From positions 74,779,836 through 74,843,835 of the forward strand of contig OX419757.1 in NCBI GenBank assembly GCA_948567375.1: a stretch of DNA of 64,000 nt, written 5' to 3'. Positions 12,201 through 24,153 of this stretch are shown here, piece after piece; the stretch's first letter is position 1; every line of letters begins with the position of its first letter. Below the pieces are notes generated by a model. It was given only the letters and a program-made list of their open reading frames with translations. It had not been told where the DNA came from and made no database searches. A program made the position numbers and the translations under genes. This stretch comes from Lunularia cruciata (lineage: Eukaryota; Streptophyta; Marchantiopsida; Lunulariales; Lunulariaceae).

Positions 12201-13822
12201 TTGGTATGTATAATAATATTATATTATGGTATATATCAAGTCAAGTCCAGTCCAGTCCAGTCCAGTCCCGAGGGTGCGATGCCTTAGTCAGGGATCGGAT
12301 TTTAGAGCAGGTTTTACATTCCACTACACAAATACCTCTTCTTGTCATGTAGAGGGGCCAACTTTATGTTCACGAGGTCATGAAAGTACGATTACAATCT
12401 CGAAATTCTGCCAATTGTTGAGCAGTCTGGAGAGAAGTCGTGAGAATCCTTGATGGAATAAAGTTGTAATTCCTAGCCGACGACAATATATTGCACGGAT
12501 GTATAATGCAAATAGCGCACACCTGACCAGAACTTAAATTCTCATGTAATTTAAATTCTCCCAGACATAACTGTGTTTACTCTGTAGACTAGGATAATAT
12601 TTCTTAGTATTCTTTCACCATTGCCCTAGCTTCCTCGCCAAGAATAGGAAGAGCCCACTTGGAGATCTCAGTTATCTCCTTCGTAAGTGGTCTTAAGAGT
12701 AGACCACGCTCGCTCGGTATTTCCTCGGCTTTGAACTATTGGACTTGCAGCCGCCCAAATTGCTACGTAACAGGGGAGTGATGCAGAGCGCAGCTCCTCA
12801 AGAACTTGAATTGTAGGATATTGAGAATTTGCTGATTTTACGGCCAGAACGATCCATTACCTATATATTACCCAGTGTATATTTTCTCTATACTTCGGAG
12901 CATTGTCTATCTCGTTGTTCTACTTTCCTCTAGTCTGTATGCAGCATAATAGCTAGAAGCTGGAGTGGCGTTGGTTCTTGCAACTGTTGAGTAACGTTGT
13001 TTTATCTCCTGGACCTGTTTTGGATTGCGCAGGTCAAGATCAAGATCTCAACGACGCTCGGTATCAATCTCTCTTCATCTTATGATTTAAAGGCCTTGTA
13101 TGTCTCCTTAGCATAATGTGGATGTCTGAAATGGTTTCTCACATGTACTTCCATGGGATGAGTGGTTGTATGTTTGTAGCTATCAGCCTCTAAGGAGCGA
13201 AGCCGGAGCGTCAGTTTGAGCCGCAGTGGATCACGCTCGCCCGTAAGAGTATGTCAGAACTCTGCTGGATTCAGTCCATTTGATGAAGTGGCTCATAAGA
13301 CATGTATAGAAGTCGCCGTTGATTTGTATGCATCTCAAGAGAAGGAGATGCACAGCAGGTTTTATTTAGATGCCTTTTTACTGTCATTCAGCTTCAAATT
13401 GTCCTGAACTTTTTCTGTCTCCAGGCAAGGAGTTTGAGCAACGCACTAAGAAGCCCGAGCATCAGTCCAAAAGCAAAAGAGAAAGTACTGTCAACCTCAC
13501 TTAGTATCAGTATTCTAGCTGTTGTACTGCTTTTTCGTTTTTGTATGTCTTCGGCCCACTTTGGTGCATTGTAGTTACATCATTTCTGTCTATGAAAGAG
13601 TTCTAATGTATAATAATGTTTCTGTTTGAGGAAGTACAGTTTATGCGGAGAAAGTAGAGTATCTGGTAAATGATATGATCACTAACAAAATTCGCAGATC
13701 CAAGTGGAAACTTAAAAAACTTGTTACAAGAAATCCATTCGTCTATAGATACCTGACGTCTTTTTTGCTGTTTTCAGGTGAATAATATCAACCCTAGCGC
13801 TTCACCACTCTCCCATGACTAA
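3202..13822 (+). CDS. SR34-like: SF2/ASF-type serine/arginine-rich splicing factor (plant SR34/SR30 subfamily), 14 coding exons
   Basis: SR proteins bind exonic enhancers and recruit U1 snRNP and U2AF during spliceosome assembly in the nucleus; plant members also regulate alternative splicing. Coding exons: 3202-3288, 3763-3828, 4123-4197, 4342-4480, 6144-6190, 6336-6393, 7187-7236, 10200-10256, 10660-10730, 11812-11883, 13033-13060, 13180-13242, 13425-13484, 13778-13822. Each intron has GT-AG ends, all phases join, and the product is 305 residues, the usual size for the subfamily. RRM1 is about residues 7-80, with RNP2 IYVGNL at 9-14 and RNP1-like PGYCFIEF at 45-52. A Gly-rich linker (82-120) leads to the pseudo-RRM (123-193), whose SWQDLKD signature at 133-139 defines SF2/ASF proteins. 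The RS tail is about 210-290. The start ATG gives the canonical [13 protein letters not shown] opening. The last exon is the least certain part: reading through after 13484 gives a different tail ending at 13574. Confidence 0.93.
4481..6143 (+). other. SR gene intron 4 carrying two tandem copies of an intronic repeat
   Basis: This 1663-base pyrimidine-rich intron follows the Gly-rich linker exon and begins GTGAGT. It holds two related blocks, about 5098-5610 and 5638-6070. Both share the order: start near TTTGACGCTTGGCTCC, then CTGTCCAGTCTGCCAATTT, CTATTTCGCTACATGCTT, and an end near CGGCTTCTGCTCTCATGTC. A third copy lies in intron 7. Small frames within it, such as 5176-5469, are repeat sequence rather than genes. 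Confidence 0.75.
7237..10199 (+). other. SR gene intron 7 (2963 bases), repeat-rich
   Basis: This is the longest intron of the gene and splits the pseudo-RRM between A174 and I175. It begins GTACGT and ends CTCTGCAG. A block at about 9195-9700 is closely related to the 5098-5610 block of intron 4 across its full length. Shorter fragments of the same family occur near 8030-8200, 8480-8600 and 9010-9130, including near-identical lines about an isolated TTTACTATGGCCGCCTTC. Open frames such as 9282-9653 are translations of this repeat and have no protein domain. Confidence 0.75.
10731..11811 (+). other. SR gene intron 9 with further fragments of the intronic repeat
   Basis: This 1081-base intron lies within the RS-domain coding part. 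Around 11270-11350 it carries a line of the intronic family (GGTTCTGGATCC, then CCCGTTCTTGGAACGGC, then TTCTGCTCC). CAACGGGTTCTGTATTTC-like lines lie near 11170 and 11565. The 158-residue open frame at 10881-11357 sits entirely in this intron and shows no domain, so it is not called as a gene. Confidence 0.6.
11884..13032 (+). other. SR gene intron 10 with a GTCCA microsatellite
   Basis: This 1149-base intron lies between RS-domain exons. It contains a short (GTCCA)n tract at about 12240-12268 (AAGTCCAGTCCAGTCCAGTC). Nothing else recognisable was found inside. Confidence 0.6.
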
Positions 13823-13911
13823 TAAATGTAGCGGACACTGTGGAAGTCACGTGCCTACCTACAGCTGGAATCACGTGTAGATTCAACATGTGCTCACTAG
13901 CGGTTAATAAA
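13821..13911 (+). terminator. Candidate polyadenylation signals of the SR gene
   Basis: AATAAA occurs at 13821-13826, overlapping the predicted stop codon TAA (13820-13822), and again at 13906-13911. Plant poly(A) signals are loose, so either or neither may be used. They are reported because they lie directly after the predicted last exon and support the gene ending here. Confidence 0.35.
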
Positions 13912-15650
13912 GTTCTAGACGATGTGGCTGATGCCTTTTGCTGGAGACTATACGAGGGCATTTCATATCCGTCCAGGTTAAGAGGTGTTCACGCTTTTGG
14001 ATTTTGTAACGTCCCCTTTTCGAAGCGTTTGATGCTCTCCTTATCTTTGAAATGCCAAATACCCGTATACACGTATAGACAGCTGACTAATATACAATAC
14101 TTCTCTAGAATTACCTCTTGGACGTTGGGAGGTGTGCCTTGAATTTTGATTGGTTGCTTACTGGCCTTAAACCCGTTATGTCTGAAGATCGTCAGCTGTT
14201 CTGTTCTTGCAACTGGATGTTACAGCGTCGCAGGATTACTGCACGCGATGACGCCTTATGAGCTATTGTTCTGTTTGTGATCACATTGACGGTAAGAAGT
14301 TATGTACTCAGTCTGCATATTTCACGGGACAGGCTGGTAGAATTTGAGTATTACCGCCCAGTGATTGCGATCAGTTAAATTCATTCAAATGCACTTCTGC
14401 TTCCGTTTACGTTTGTAGATTTGTACACTCGTAGAACCTCCTTTGTTACAGTGCGAGAAGTGGAATAAGATGAGAGTAAAGATGATTTAACCGAGAGGAA
14501 TACAATGAATGATTGGCGCAACATAATTTCATATGAGAAACGAAAGTGGGAGCAATTTATCACCTACAATAGGCCAGATTACGTTTTTTTGACTCTCTTT
14601 GGTTTCTGGAGGAAAGGAGTTGTGTATCGTTTGTAATCCGCATTGCGAAAATTTGGATTGTAGGTATGTTGAGTCGGTAGACATGCACTTTATTATATAC
14701 ACTGTCACGTTAGAGTGTTGGGAAGAATCATGTCTTTGGAGAGTTAGCGATCTGTTTCAGAACTGTTAGGAAGAGGGCAAAAGAGCCTGTCCCAAGTGTA
14801 ACAAAATTCGGTTTGAGTATTTGGTTTGCATCGGTTGGGTTCTCGGATCTCCGAACTGCTTTTCTTCTCACTAGTGTTATTTGCGCCAATTGAGAATCCA
14901 GTCTTCTCCAATCTAAGTTCCTTCAGCGTCTGGCTTGTCGGTAGGACCAAAGTTCTTAGTCAATAAATACGATGAATGATAAATTCGTGCATGATTTCGA
15001 GATTTGCTCAATTTGTGAATATCGTCGCGACATTTCATGTGAAGGCTGATGGTCTTAAGCTTCGGACTACAGTCTCTTTATGGGCATATGATATGGACAT
15101 TTCATGTGAAGGCTGATGGTCATATGAGACACGTGCACGTCAATCATTACATTTGTTGAAGGCAAACCAACAGAGGAAATTTTAGTCTTCCCATACTTCT
15201 ATGGAAACGAAGGGTAATTATGTACTCTCTTTGTCGGTAATTATTTGCTGAGTGAAGTGAACTCATCAAGTTCTTTCGATCGATCAGTGTCCGACTCTAA
15301 ACGTGGAAGTCGCTCGCATTTTTGATACTGATATGCAGTGGTAAAAGACGTTTGCAAAATGACCAGTAGTTCCACGTGTAAGAGGAAGAACCATCAATCA
15401 CACCAGGGAAACCTAAGGGGTAGCATTTGTAAAGCCTTTACAGTACTAGAATAATAGATGTGTTATTGTATCGGGCTAATAAATTTTTTAAGTCTTATAG
15501 CTTATATTTTATGAAATATATGGAAAAGTGAAACGTAAGGTTGTCGTTCTTTCGTGCATTGCAGTAAGCTAGCACTATGTCGACCGATAAATGTGAATTA
15601 AAAAAGACGAAAATAAAAACAGAGGGAAGTAAAAATTACATCTAGTTCCA
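13830..15650. other. 3' flank of the SR gene and intergenic DNA
   Basis: No recognisable gene. Small frames at 13840-14142, 14381-14563 and 14744-14950 have no domain. A 26-bp direct repeat (GACATTTCATGTGAAGGCTG at its start) occurs at 15029-15054 and 15096-15121, 67 bases apart. Confidence 0.5.
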
Positions 15651-15709
15651 TTAACTTTGGGTCTTCCCTTCACGTGTCTTACTGTGGTCGCCTTTTTTCT
15701 CTTAACTTT
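15651..15709 (+). mobile_element. 5'-truncated copy of the ~100-bp retroposon
   Basis: The core at about 15659-15701 reads GGTCTTCCC, then CTTACTGTGGTCGCCTTTTTT. This matches the 3' half of the family (GGTCTTCCC, then CTACGCGGTCGCCTTTT). It is bracketed by the 8-bp direct repeat TTAACTTT at 15651-15658 and 15702-15709. The short duplication makes the insertion ends less certain than in the other copies. Confidence 0.45.
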
Positions 15710-18700
15710 TTCTAAAATCTATAATAAGCAAAGAAATGATCTCCTTATACCATATACTAACTACATTTAACTTTAAGAACAAAGAGATGATTTCATTATA
15801 TATATCATATAAGGGAGGACGTTGGTTGGCAAGGCTCTATTCACCAACTTTCTGAGATGATGGATAATTATTCCCTCCAAATTTATCTCGTATGAGATCT
15901 AAAAGTATAACATGTTTCATCGTAATCTTCGTTCTACAAAGCATGTTGGCGGTCTATCCCTGTCAAGTATTCACTCTCTCACACCATAAATCATATACAC
16001 CTCCTTTCTACATCTAAGCTGAAGGAATGCCATATTTACATGTAAGTAATAATGATGCAGACGGTTAGATCAAACTTAGTCAAATCCAGATTTTGTTTAC
16101 CGATTTGCATCATTCAAAACATAACTCAGTTACTGTTTTCAAGTGATTAGTTAAGTTTCTATTAAAAAATTATTTTCCCTTGGAATAACTTATATATCCA
16201 CTATAAATTAAACTATAAACAATATTGGAACACTGTTGTTGTATTATTCTAATGTATAAAACTCGTGATAGTTTTAATGATAGAAGTTGAGAGGAGTAGT
16301 ATGCATTACCTTCTAAAGTATTATGGTTGTATTATGCTCTAAAATGAATTCCCTTCAAGTAAAGTTTTCTTTAAAACAAGTGTAATCTCTCTCTCTCTTG
16401 ATATCATTTTCATACATCTGGGCTTAATTTGCATATCAACTTCAAGAAATAAATGGAATTTATTGATAATATCAAGCAATATTTTAAATAAATTTCAGAT
16501 AAAAGGGATATTTAATTAAAAGGATTATTTATGTATAAAATATCCCAAAATAAGCTATAAGTCATTCAACATGTTTTTTTCTAGTGTTTATTTACTACAC
16601 AAGCTTCCAATAATAGAAAGTGAGAGTTGATTGTTATACTTACTTTCACTCAGCATATATTTGCAAAATTTCATGTGGTACATACGTATGAGTTAGTAAC
16701 TACAGGATATAAGTTCAAATATGTTAACTTTTGCAACTATAATTATCATACTAATCTGATAATGTAGAGCATAGTGATATTTTTTTCCTTGATAATAAAG
16801 ATAATATATATAGGAGGAATTTCATTCAAAGAGGTATGTTAAGTCCACCATGGTCATTCTTCCATCCACCAATATTATAACACTTTTTTCTCTTTCAAAA
16901 ATTTAGAATCGTTGATCTGAGAAGTCCAACAATTACTATTATATTTGCTACACCTTCTCAAAAGTCATGGTACATCATAATATATCGATCATGGAATTCA
17001 TGTCCTACACTTAGAACGATAGGGTTATAATAGTTAAATATAATGGCAGTTTGACGTTTCATGATCACCTATGGGATGTTCTCATCCAAGGTAGAAACAT
17101 AATTAGAAAACATCTTCAATAAAAGTGAACATTAATATACGTGTACATCAACGAGTGTCATTCAAAATCCACAAATAAAATTATCAATAAGAGGTAATAA
17201 CCAAATACATGAGGAAAATATTTTGGCCTTCTCCTCTTTCCTCTCTTGTTTTTGTCTGCTACTTTAAAAAATCAGTCAGACATCATGAACTAAAATAGAG
17301 CTATGTATTTAAGATTGAGCTGCTCTCCTTCTGCCTTTTTCTATTGTAATTTTTTCAGATCTTAAAAAAGTAGCATATCTTTAGTACAATTACATGATTT
17401 ATGCTTGTTTGAGACCGCTGGAATCTTCTAAAGATAAGAACTAATTAACATAAATGATCATACCAAGATATGATTGGAATCCTGATATTTAAAAATTATA
17501 TTTCATAATTGATAGAGAGAAATGACTATCTCCTTCTACGAAAGAGTGATCATATTGAGACAAAGAGGACAGGAGATGCTTTACAAAGCGTTAAGATATT
17601 ATGTAGATATCTGGTGGAAGAAGATATCTGCATAATCTCAAAGAAATATTACATGATATATTATATCCTTACAATAATGTCATGACTTTTCTTAGTGGTG
17701 CAAACATAAGATCCGAATAATGGGCTCAAGGTAGAACCCATTCTTGACGAGCGGGCAAGGACTCTAAACTTATGTAAAATATGCGACAATCTTCTCTCTA
17801 ACAGCACTGTGATACCCATATCTAGAGTAAATTGGAATACAATATGATCAAAATACGTGTATAAATCCAAGGAGTACATATTGGACAAAACTCTAATCTT
17901 GAGGTGAAAATAGATAGGAGAATCAGACATTAGACTAAGATGTAGTGAGGTTAACGCTGTTATTTGCCTGGTCAAAAACATTGTAAGATGAGCCCAATGA
18001 TGACTAATACTTGATGTAGACTACATATTATATTATTTGACCCAGATTTACACCATGGGTGCATGCAGATGTGAGTGGAATCAATTTTAACTCAGATTAG
18101 CTACCCGGAGGACAGATTACCGTGAAGGAGTCTGGTCAGACTAACCGGGGTTAGCGGTGTGGTAAAACTGTTGCCGTAAAACGGAAAACCGGCTGCTAGT
18201 TTAAAGGCGCTGGCGAATCAGACTGACAATTGCACAGTTCGGGCCAGCTACTGGATACCACCTACAATAGTAGGTAGCTTACAAGAGGGTTTAAATGCAC
18301 CAACCGCTCTGACTGACTGTTGTCCATCTATCACGTGGACTGACAGAGATCTTGCCGGTAAATTACCGTACGGATGTTATCTCCAGAGAGTAGATTGACT
18401 CACCTGTTTTCTCTTAATTACGAATTTAGTCCCTTCAGAGGCATGTTTAGAGACTTTCAATACTGAATAGAAGGATATTTGGAAACTTTTCGTAAAATCT
18501 AGAGTACAAGAAGTGAAACGAGGGTGAGAAGAACAAAGTTATCACCCCATAATCGCGTCAAAACACATGGTGTTTACTCATATCGATATGTATGGTTGTC
18601 TTCAAGAACAAAGTAAAATTTGTAGACCTTACCGAAGCGATGTTGGCAATTCATCATAAATGCAAGAGAAGCGCAAAAAACTGGAAAAGAACACTTTGAG

Positions 18701-21700
18701 TTGTCAACCATAGTAGTAGAATTATTTAAATACATTTTCTTCGAAAAGAAAATTACAATTAATATCCTAGTGATGTGTTGGTCACTTTCATGGGAAACAA
18801 AAGACGTCAGTTTACCATTCATGAACAACTTGCCTGCATGCAACTTTGATTGTTTTCTCTACTCATTCATGAACGACTCCACAATCATTTGCCCTCAGAA
18901 GAACGGATGAAACACATGTATTTTACCTTCCGCGTCCACATGAGATGCTATTATATCACGTCTTCACAAATGGAATATAAACAAGCCTTGAAAAGGTTTA
19001 GATTCACCAATATAACGTAAACAGTATACATTCTTCTTTGAGGCAAAGCAACAGGAATCAAAGAATCAATTTCTTCCACCTATGATTAGGTGGAAGAAAA
19101 ATGAGAGACATGACGAGTTCCGAGATTCTTTGCCTCGAAAGTTTGAATCGATTATGGAATGAATAGGTTCTGTTTCTGCAGTGTTGAGAGACGTGCACCT
19201 GATAAAGCTGTGAGTGCCTTGTCACTTTTAACGATTCACAATGCAGATAGAATTATATTTCAAATGCTTGTGCTTCCTTCAAATCCTCCGTTAGCTTAGG
19301 TTTTCTTTTATGCTGCCTAGCTGATAACAGAAAAGTATGAGTCATCATTTGCTCTATTCAAATTTGTACATTTTATATCCATGCACATATATAAAACAGT
19401 TGGAGTTTCTATGCAGAGTTTGAGTTATCATTTCATCTTACACTGACAACGTCTTTCTGCTAAAGAATATAGTAACGTGAATTTCCTTGCAGAGTCATAC
19501 CGAACAAGTTCTTTCTGGTGATGAGTACCGTAGACCTTGCGCTTTACCCAAATTGGTAGCTAAAAGTTGATTGCCCTCATGAACGGAGTTATCCACCAGG
19601 TTTCAAATGCTTCTCACAATTATGTACTTCTCTTCTATACATGTACTCCATTTTATAGTCGCAGCTCTATGAACATTTATGGATCTGATTCTTCGTTTAC
19701 CTGGTCATAAAGTTATATTTTGTTCTGTCTGCTCTGCATGGAAGACAGTAATGTAAGCATATATATAGGCTTTCCACATTGAGCTCGTGATGACCTTCAA
19801 GTAGTCATTCAAAATAACTAGTACACACGCAACCATGGTAACGCACTTGTATCGACAGAGAATTTATAAGACTTCAAGCTAAAGCATTCCCTGATCCTTG
19901 ATATTTCACCAGGAGATAAGATTGGTTAAATACACGAATAGAATGAGCAGGGTATACGCGATCCATCTCGGCCTCAATAGTGTACTGTACTTGAAAAGGA
20001 ACCATCATCAAATGTGGGGAACAGTAAGTAACATAGGAGGATCACAGTTTGTGGATGTCTTCAAATTTGCTTTCATCAAATGCTTATACAACCACACGCT
20101 AACTACAAAGACCCTGAACTTGTCATGAAGTTCTTGCACATGCACGACTTCATATGAATGGACCCTATTGTATCCATCGTCTTTTCGCAGCAAGATCGTC
20201 ATGGAAGGCCTTCCCTGATACTTCTCCACAGATATTTTCAAGAGAAGTACCGGTGACTGTCATGTGTTTTATCAAATCAAAACAGATAGTAAAAAGCCAT
20301 AAGCTTACTAACGGACATTCTCTGAAGTTGCAGTAGAGCTGTGTCTCCCCCAAATATCTAAAAAGCAAACAATCAGTTTTGCATATACACAGAGATCTGG
20401 GCCTGTTTAATAGAAACTACATTCTTACTGTTTCTGAACAAATAAATGCAAATGGTGGAAATAGCATCGAGCTTGGAGTCAACACCATTTTCTAACTGGT
20501 GGATTTCCTTCTCTGTGAATTCTTAATAAAACCTTCTGACAAAGTTGAATAATACTTGAAAAACGGGAAAGGTCTCCAAGTTCCTCACCAACGATCGAGA
20601 CCTACCAAAACTGGTAGGTCACCGAAATCTACTGTAGTCATTCCACAACTCCCAGCAAAGGAAAACACGACCAAACAGGAAGTAATCCACGATAAATAAA
20701 ATCATACCGAAACAATGCGCTAGGAAGAAAATCTATGTAGCGAAAGTGTAGTCTCTTGAGTGAATTTCTAGTTCTGCACATACTGTACTACAAGCCTCAC
20801 AAAAGTCGAGTGCCATTATTGGTAGGAATCTTCCCGTCCAGACATGCGAATTCAATCCACTCATCACAGTAGTGGAAGACCTCCGTACGTAACAAGTTCC
20901 ACCGTGCCATGCACGACATAATACATATACTGCACCTTGAAGGGCTGCCTAAAGTCCCCAAGTATGGTTCATTTTCTTCCATCAGTCATGTTGTAGCACT
21001 CAACCTTCTAACGGGTGTACAGTTCACCTGTACCTAAGGCAGTTACCGTCAGTGACTGGTGAGAGATCATTCCCCACTGCAGTTATGAAGTGCGACTCGA
21101 TACCTGGGTCGAGGTAAGTTGTGACTATCTGACGTGCTGAATCATGTGGCGCCGCTTATCGCTGGAATATCCCGATCTGTCGCTGCAGATGAAGCAAATC
21201 CATTCTACGCCGTCCGATGACCGTCAGATGCCTCCCGTCTCGATGGGAACGCGATGTGCCTCGACAGAAACTACTGTCGCGAAGCTCCGTCAGTCTGGGA
21301 CGCTGCACTGAACCCAATCCTCTTCAACATGGAACTAGAAATGCTTCTATTGTTCGTCATTTGACAGGAGAGTGACGAGTTGAATGGATAGAAATCCCCG
21401 GAATCATGCAAGGTACCAAATGCATGAAATGCAGAACATAATTTTGAATTTTCAAAAGCCCTACTTCAAGGCCTCATAATCTCTAGGACGTCTCTGAGTT
21501 AATACCCGCGATTTCTGGGAGACTTATTCAGTCCTAGACATGGGGGTCCTTGCAGGAACCAACTCACAACTTGAATCTCGAAGTACATTTCATATGTGGA
21601 GTAGCAATGTAACGGAGACTGGTGCCAAACCCCTACAAGATAGCTGTATCGGTGTCAATCTAATAATCATCGTATTTCTGGTGTTGTGATCTTGCATATT

Positions 21701-23899
21701 GATGTGAAGAGAGTTCCTACTGTATTCAAGCGCTGATGCATCAGAAGGTCAGATCAGATAAGTCTGGCGACGGTAGGATAGAGCAGTACCGGTTCCAACT
21801 TTCTGCTTTCAGTGAGACCGAAAAACAGGCATTCAAACGGCAACTGGTGTAGTGTCTACGGAGTCCGCATCTGACCTGGTGTAGGTTACGGTGTTCCCGT
21901 TGACTCAATCATGAGTTCAAGTTAACGTGACTCCTGACCGCAGGTACATTGTACCAAGGTACTTGACGGACACGATATACAGCAATTTGGAAAATATTGC
22001 ATACCTTAGTCAACCTCCGTGTACTGCGTCGTCAAATGTATACGCTACACAAAACGTCCCAGCGGTTTTGTATTGCACTCTATCGGCTAGAACTGTCATT
22101 CCATACCGGTGCAAAATATGCATAATCTGCATCCCATCTATCTGATGTGGGATCGGACCTCCAGGAAACCAATACTGAATTTCATCCGTACAGACAGAAA
22201 TCTAGAAATCTAGAATCTAGAATCTAAAATCTAAAAATCTAGAAAATCTCCACGAACGGCCGCGTGAGCAGTCTGCTGAGATGGTCGTTTTCTTCACTCA
22301 ACCTCATGCTTATTGGAACAGATACAGTATTCATTAAATCTGCTCTCTGGGTATTTCTTAGAATACGCTTAGAGATTATGACCAAGTTCAGTGTGCTAAG
22401 CAACCACTGACCTTGGCGTTGCTATCTCCATTCTATTTTTATAGTGAACCGGGTTCAAATCTGCAATCATGGTGATAAAATATACGGGTTGTAAAGCTTC
22501 GGAGCATCACCCATTTCCCCATAGTTAGGTTCTTCAGGTGCACTCTCATGTGCATAAATTCACCGAATGTTCTATTTACACCCTTTCAATAGCATCAAAT
22601 GAATTTCCTACTTGCCCAACTTGACATCCTTTTGAGTTAATGTGAGATGGGTACGAGAACTAGTCGTTTGCCACTGCATCTACAAATTCGTAAACTTCCA
22701 CAGGATAGGCCTGGAGAGGTTGTGAGTGTGTCTTATACTGGTTTCCACTACTAGCTTCACCAAACAGTTTGCTTTTTCATTCCTACTGTCACAAGATAAA
22801 GGGGTATCCTATGAAGTCTTTGTGGCCGAAATTTTTTAGAGAATCTCTCCCTCTTCTATGCTACTTTTGCCTTTCCATAATCTACAAGCTTGGTGAACAG
22901 GAATCGCTTTTTAATGTTTATCTGCTCAGAGAAACCACAATTTGAGTGGGTTTGGAAAGTAATGGTATCTGAATGAAGGAAACTGTGACAGCATCCATCC
23001 GTAATCGGGCACGACGTCAACTCGTCAAAAGTGCTTTTGCCAGGTTCACACATCTTCTGATTTCCTTTTGGAAAATAAATTCCAACAACCTTTTGAGGTA
23101 TGAATTTTATTCATGAGAGAGAAATGAAGGCGATGTTTATGAGTGTTTGCGGAGACCTACGAAATCGAATGATTCTTTCTCTTCTTTCCCGAGTTTTCCA
23201 TGGCGTAATGGTTGATGATGGAATCCTATACTGACTTCGGAATTCGCCTTTTCGAGTAATCAAAGCTCGATTTATTTTCATGATAGACCATCTAGAGGAC
23301 TTTGAAAAGGCAAAACACACATGTGTATTGAGAGTTGACGAATTCGCCCATCGTCGACTCTTGGCTATGTATATGAGTCATGTAATTACATCTCTATCTA
23401 GGTATTTTGTCGTTTTGAGCTCAAAAAGACTGGAATCAGCAAGCAAGTGTCACAAATAGAAATCGCTAACTCCAAAGCCCCAAGAGACCACATAGATTCA
23501 AAATGGGAAAGGCACCCAAAATGTGTCCTGCTTAGGGAGTTACAATATGCTCACATACGACACTACCCCATAATGACTGGAGACTCGTCGTTATCGGTAG
23601 TGGATTTTTGCGTTCATTCTGCTCATGACTTCCTGTTCAGCACAATTTGATCTAAACACCCGCAAGATAAGTGCTTGTTTGATGCGTTTTATATGCCGGT
23701 AGGAACTAGAGATGGAAACCTGTTCCTGCATCACAAGTAGGCCTTCTGCTTAAGCAAATGACATCCACATTCTGAGAACCTCGTGTACATTAGGGGGTTT
23801 TAATTTAGACTTTTGGAGCACCCCGGAGGAATCTGTAAATGAGTTTATGGGTAGAATGTAAAAATTTTATGGGTAGCGTGAAGGAGTACAGAGGGTTAT
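15710..23899. other. Intergenic DNA without recognisable genes
   Basis: About 15.7-18.0 kb is very AT-rich; from 18.0 kb the composition is more balanced. The open frames present (for example 17661-17981 -, 18574-18843 -, 20008-20241 -, 21927-22145 +, 22856-23053 -, 23111-23320 -) are short, lack domains and often overlap on both strands, so none is called. A short tandem run of AATCTAGA-like units lies at about 22197-22248. A GGGTTCAAATC sequence near 22450 resembles a tRNA B box but has no tRNA fold around it. Confidence 0.5.
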
Positions 23900-24153
23900 T
23901 ACGGGACCCTAGTAATAAATATCTCTATGGAAGATTGAAAACATGACGCGTAGCTTTTTACAGGTTACGCGTGATCCTGTAAAGTCCAGTGATGTAAAAT
24001 TAAAATCTATCCAAACGTGGTTTTATTATTAAATTTCCAAACCCTAATTACGAATGTCCATAAAATATTTTATGGATTTCATACCAATTCCTGTAAAATT
24101 CTAAAATCTGGAATTGGAAATCCCCCAATTGTTCTAATTAGGAGGGTCCCGTA
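23900..24153. mobile_element. MITE-like inverted-repeat element, 254 bp
   Basis: The ends are 17-base inverted repeats with 15 of 17 matching: TACGGGACCCTAGTAAT at 23900-23916, against the complement of 24137-24153. The interior is AT-rich and has no coding frame. No clear target-site duplication was found (left flank TAT, right flank CAT), so the superfamily is unknown. A chance inverted repeat cannot be excluded. Confidence 0.4.

Noticed and set aside
22440-22475. GGGTTCAAATC resembling a tRNA T arm
   Set aside because: No acceptor or anticodon stems at the required distances.
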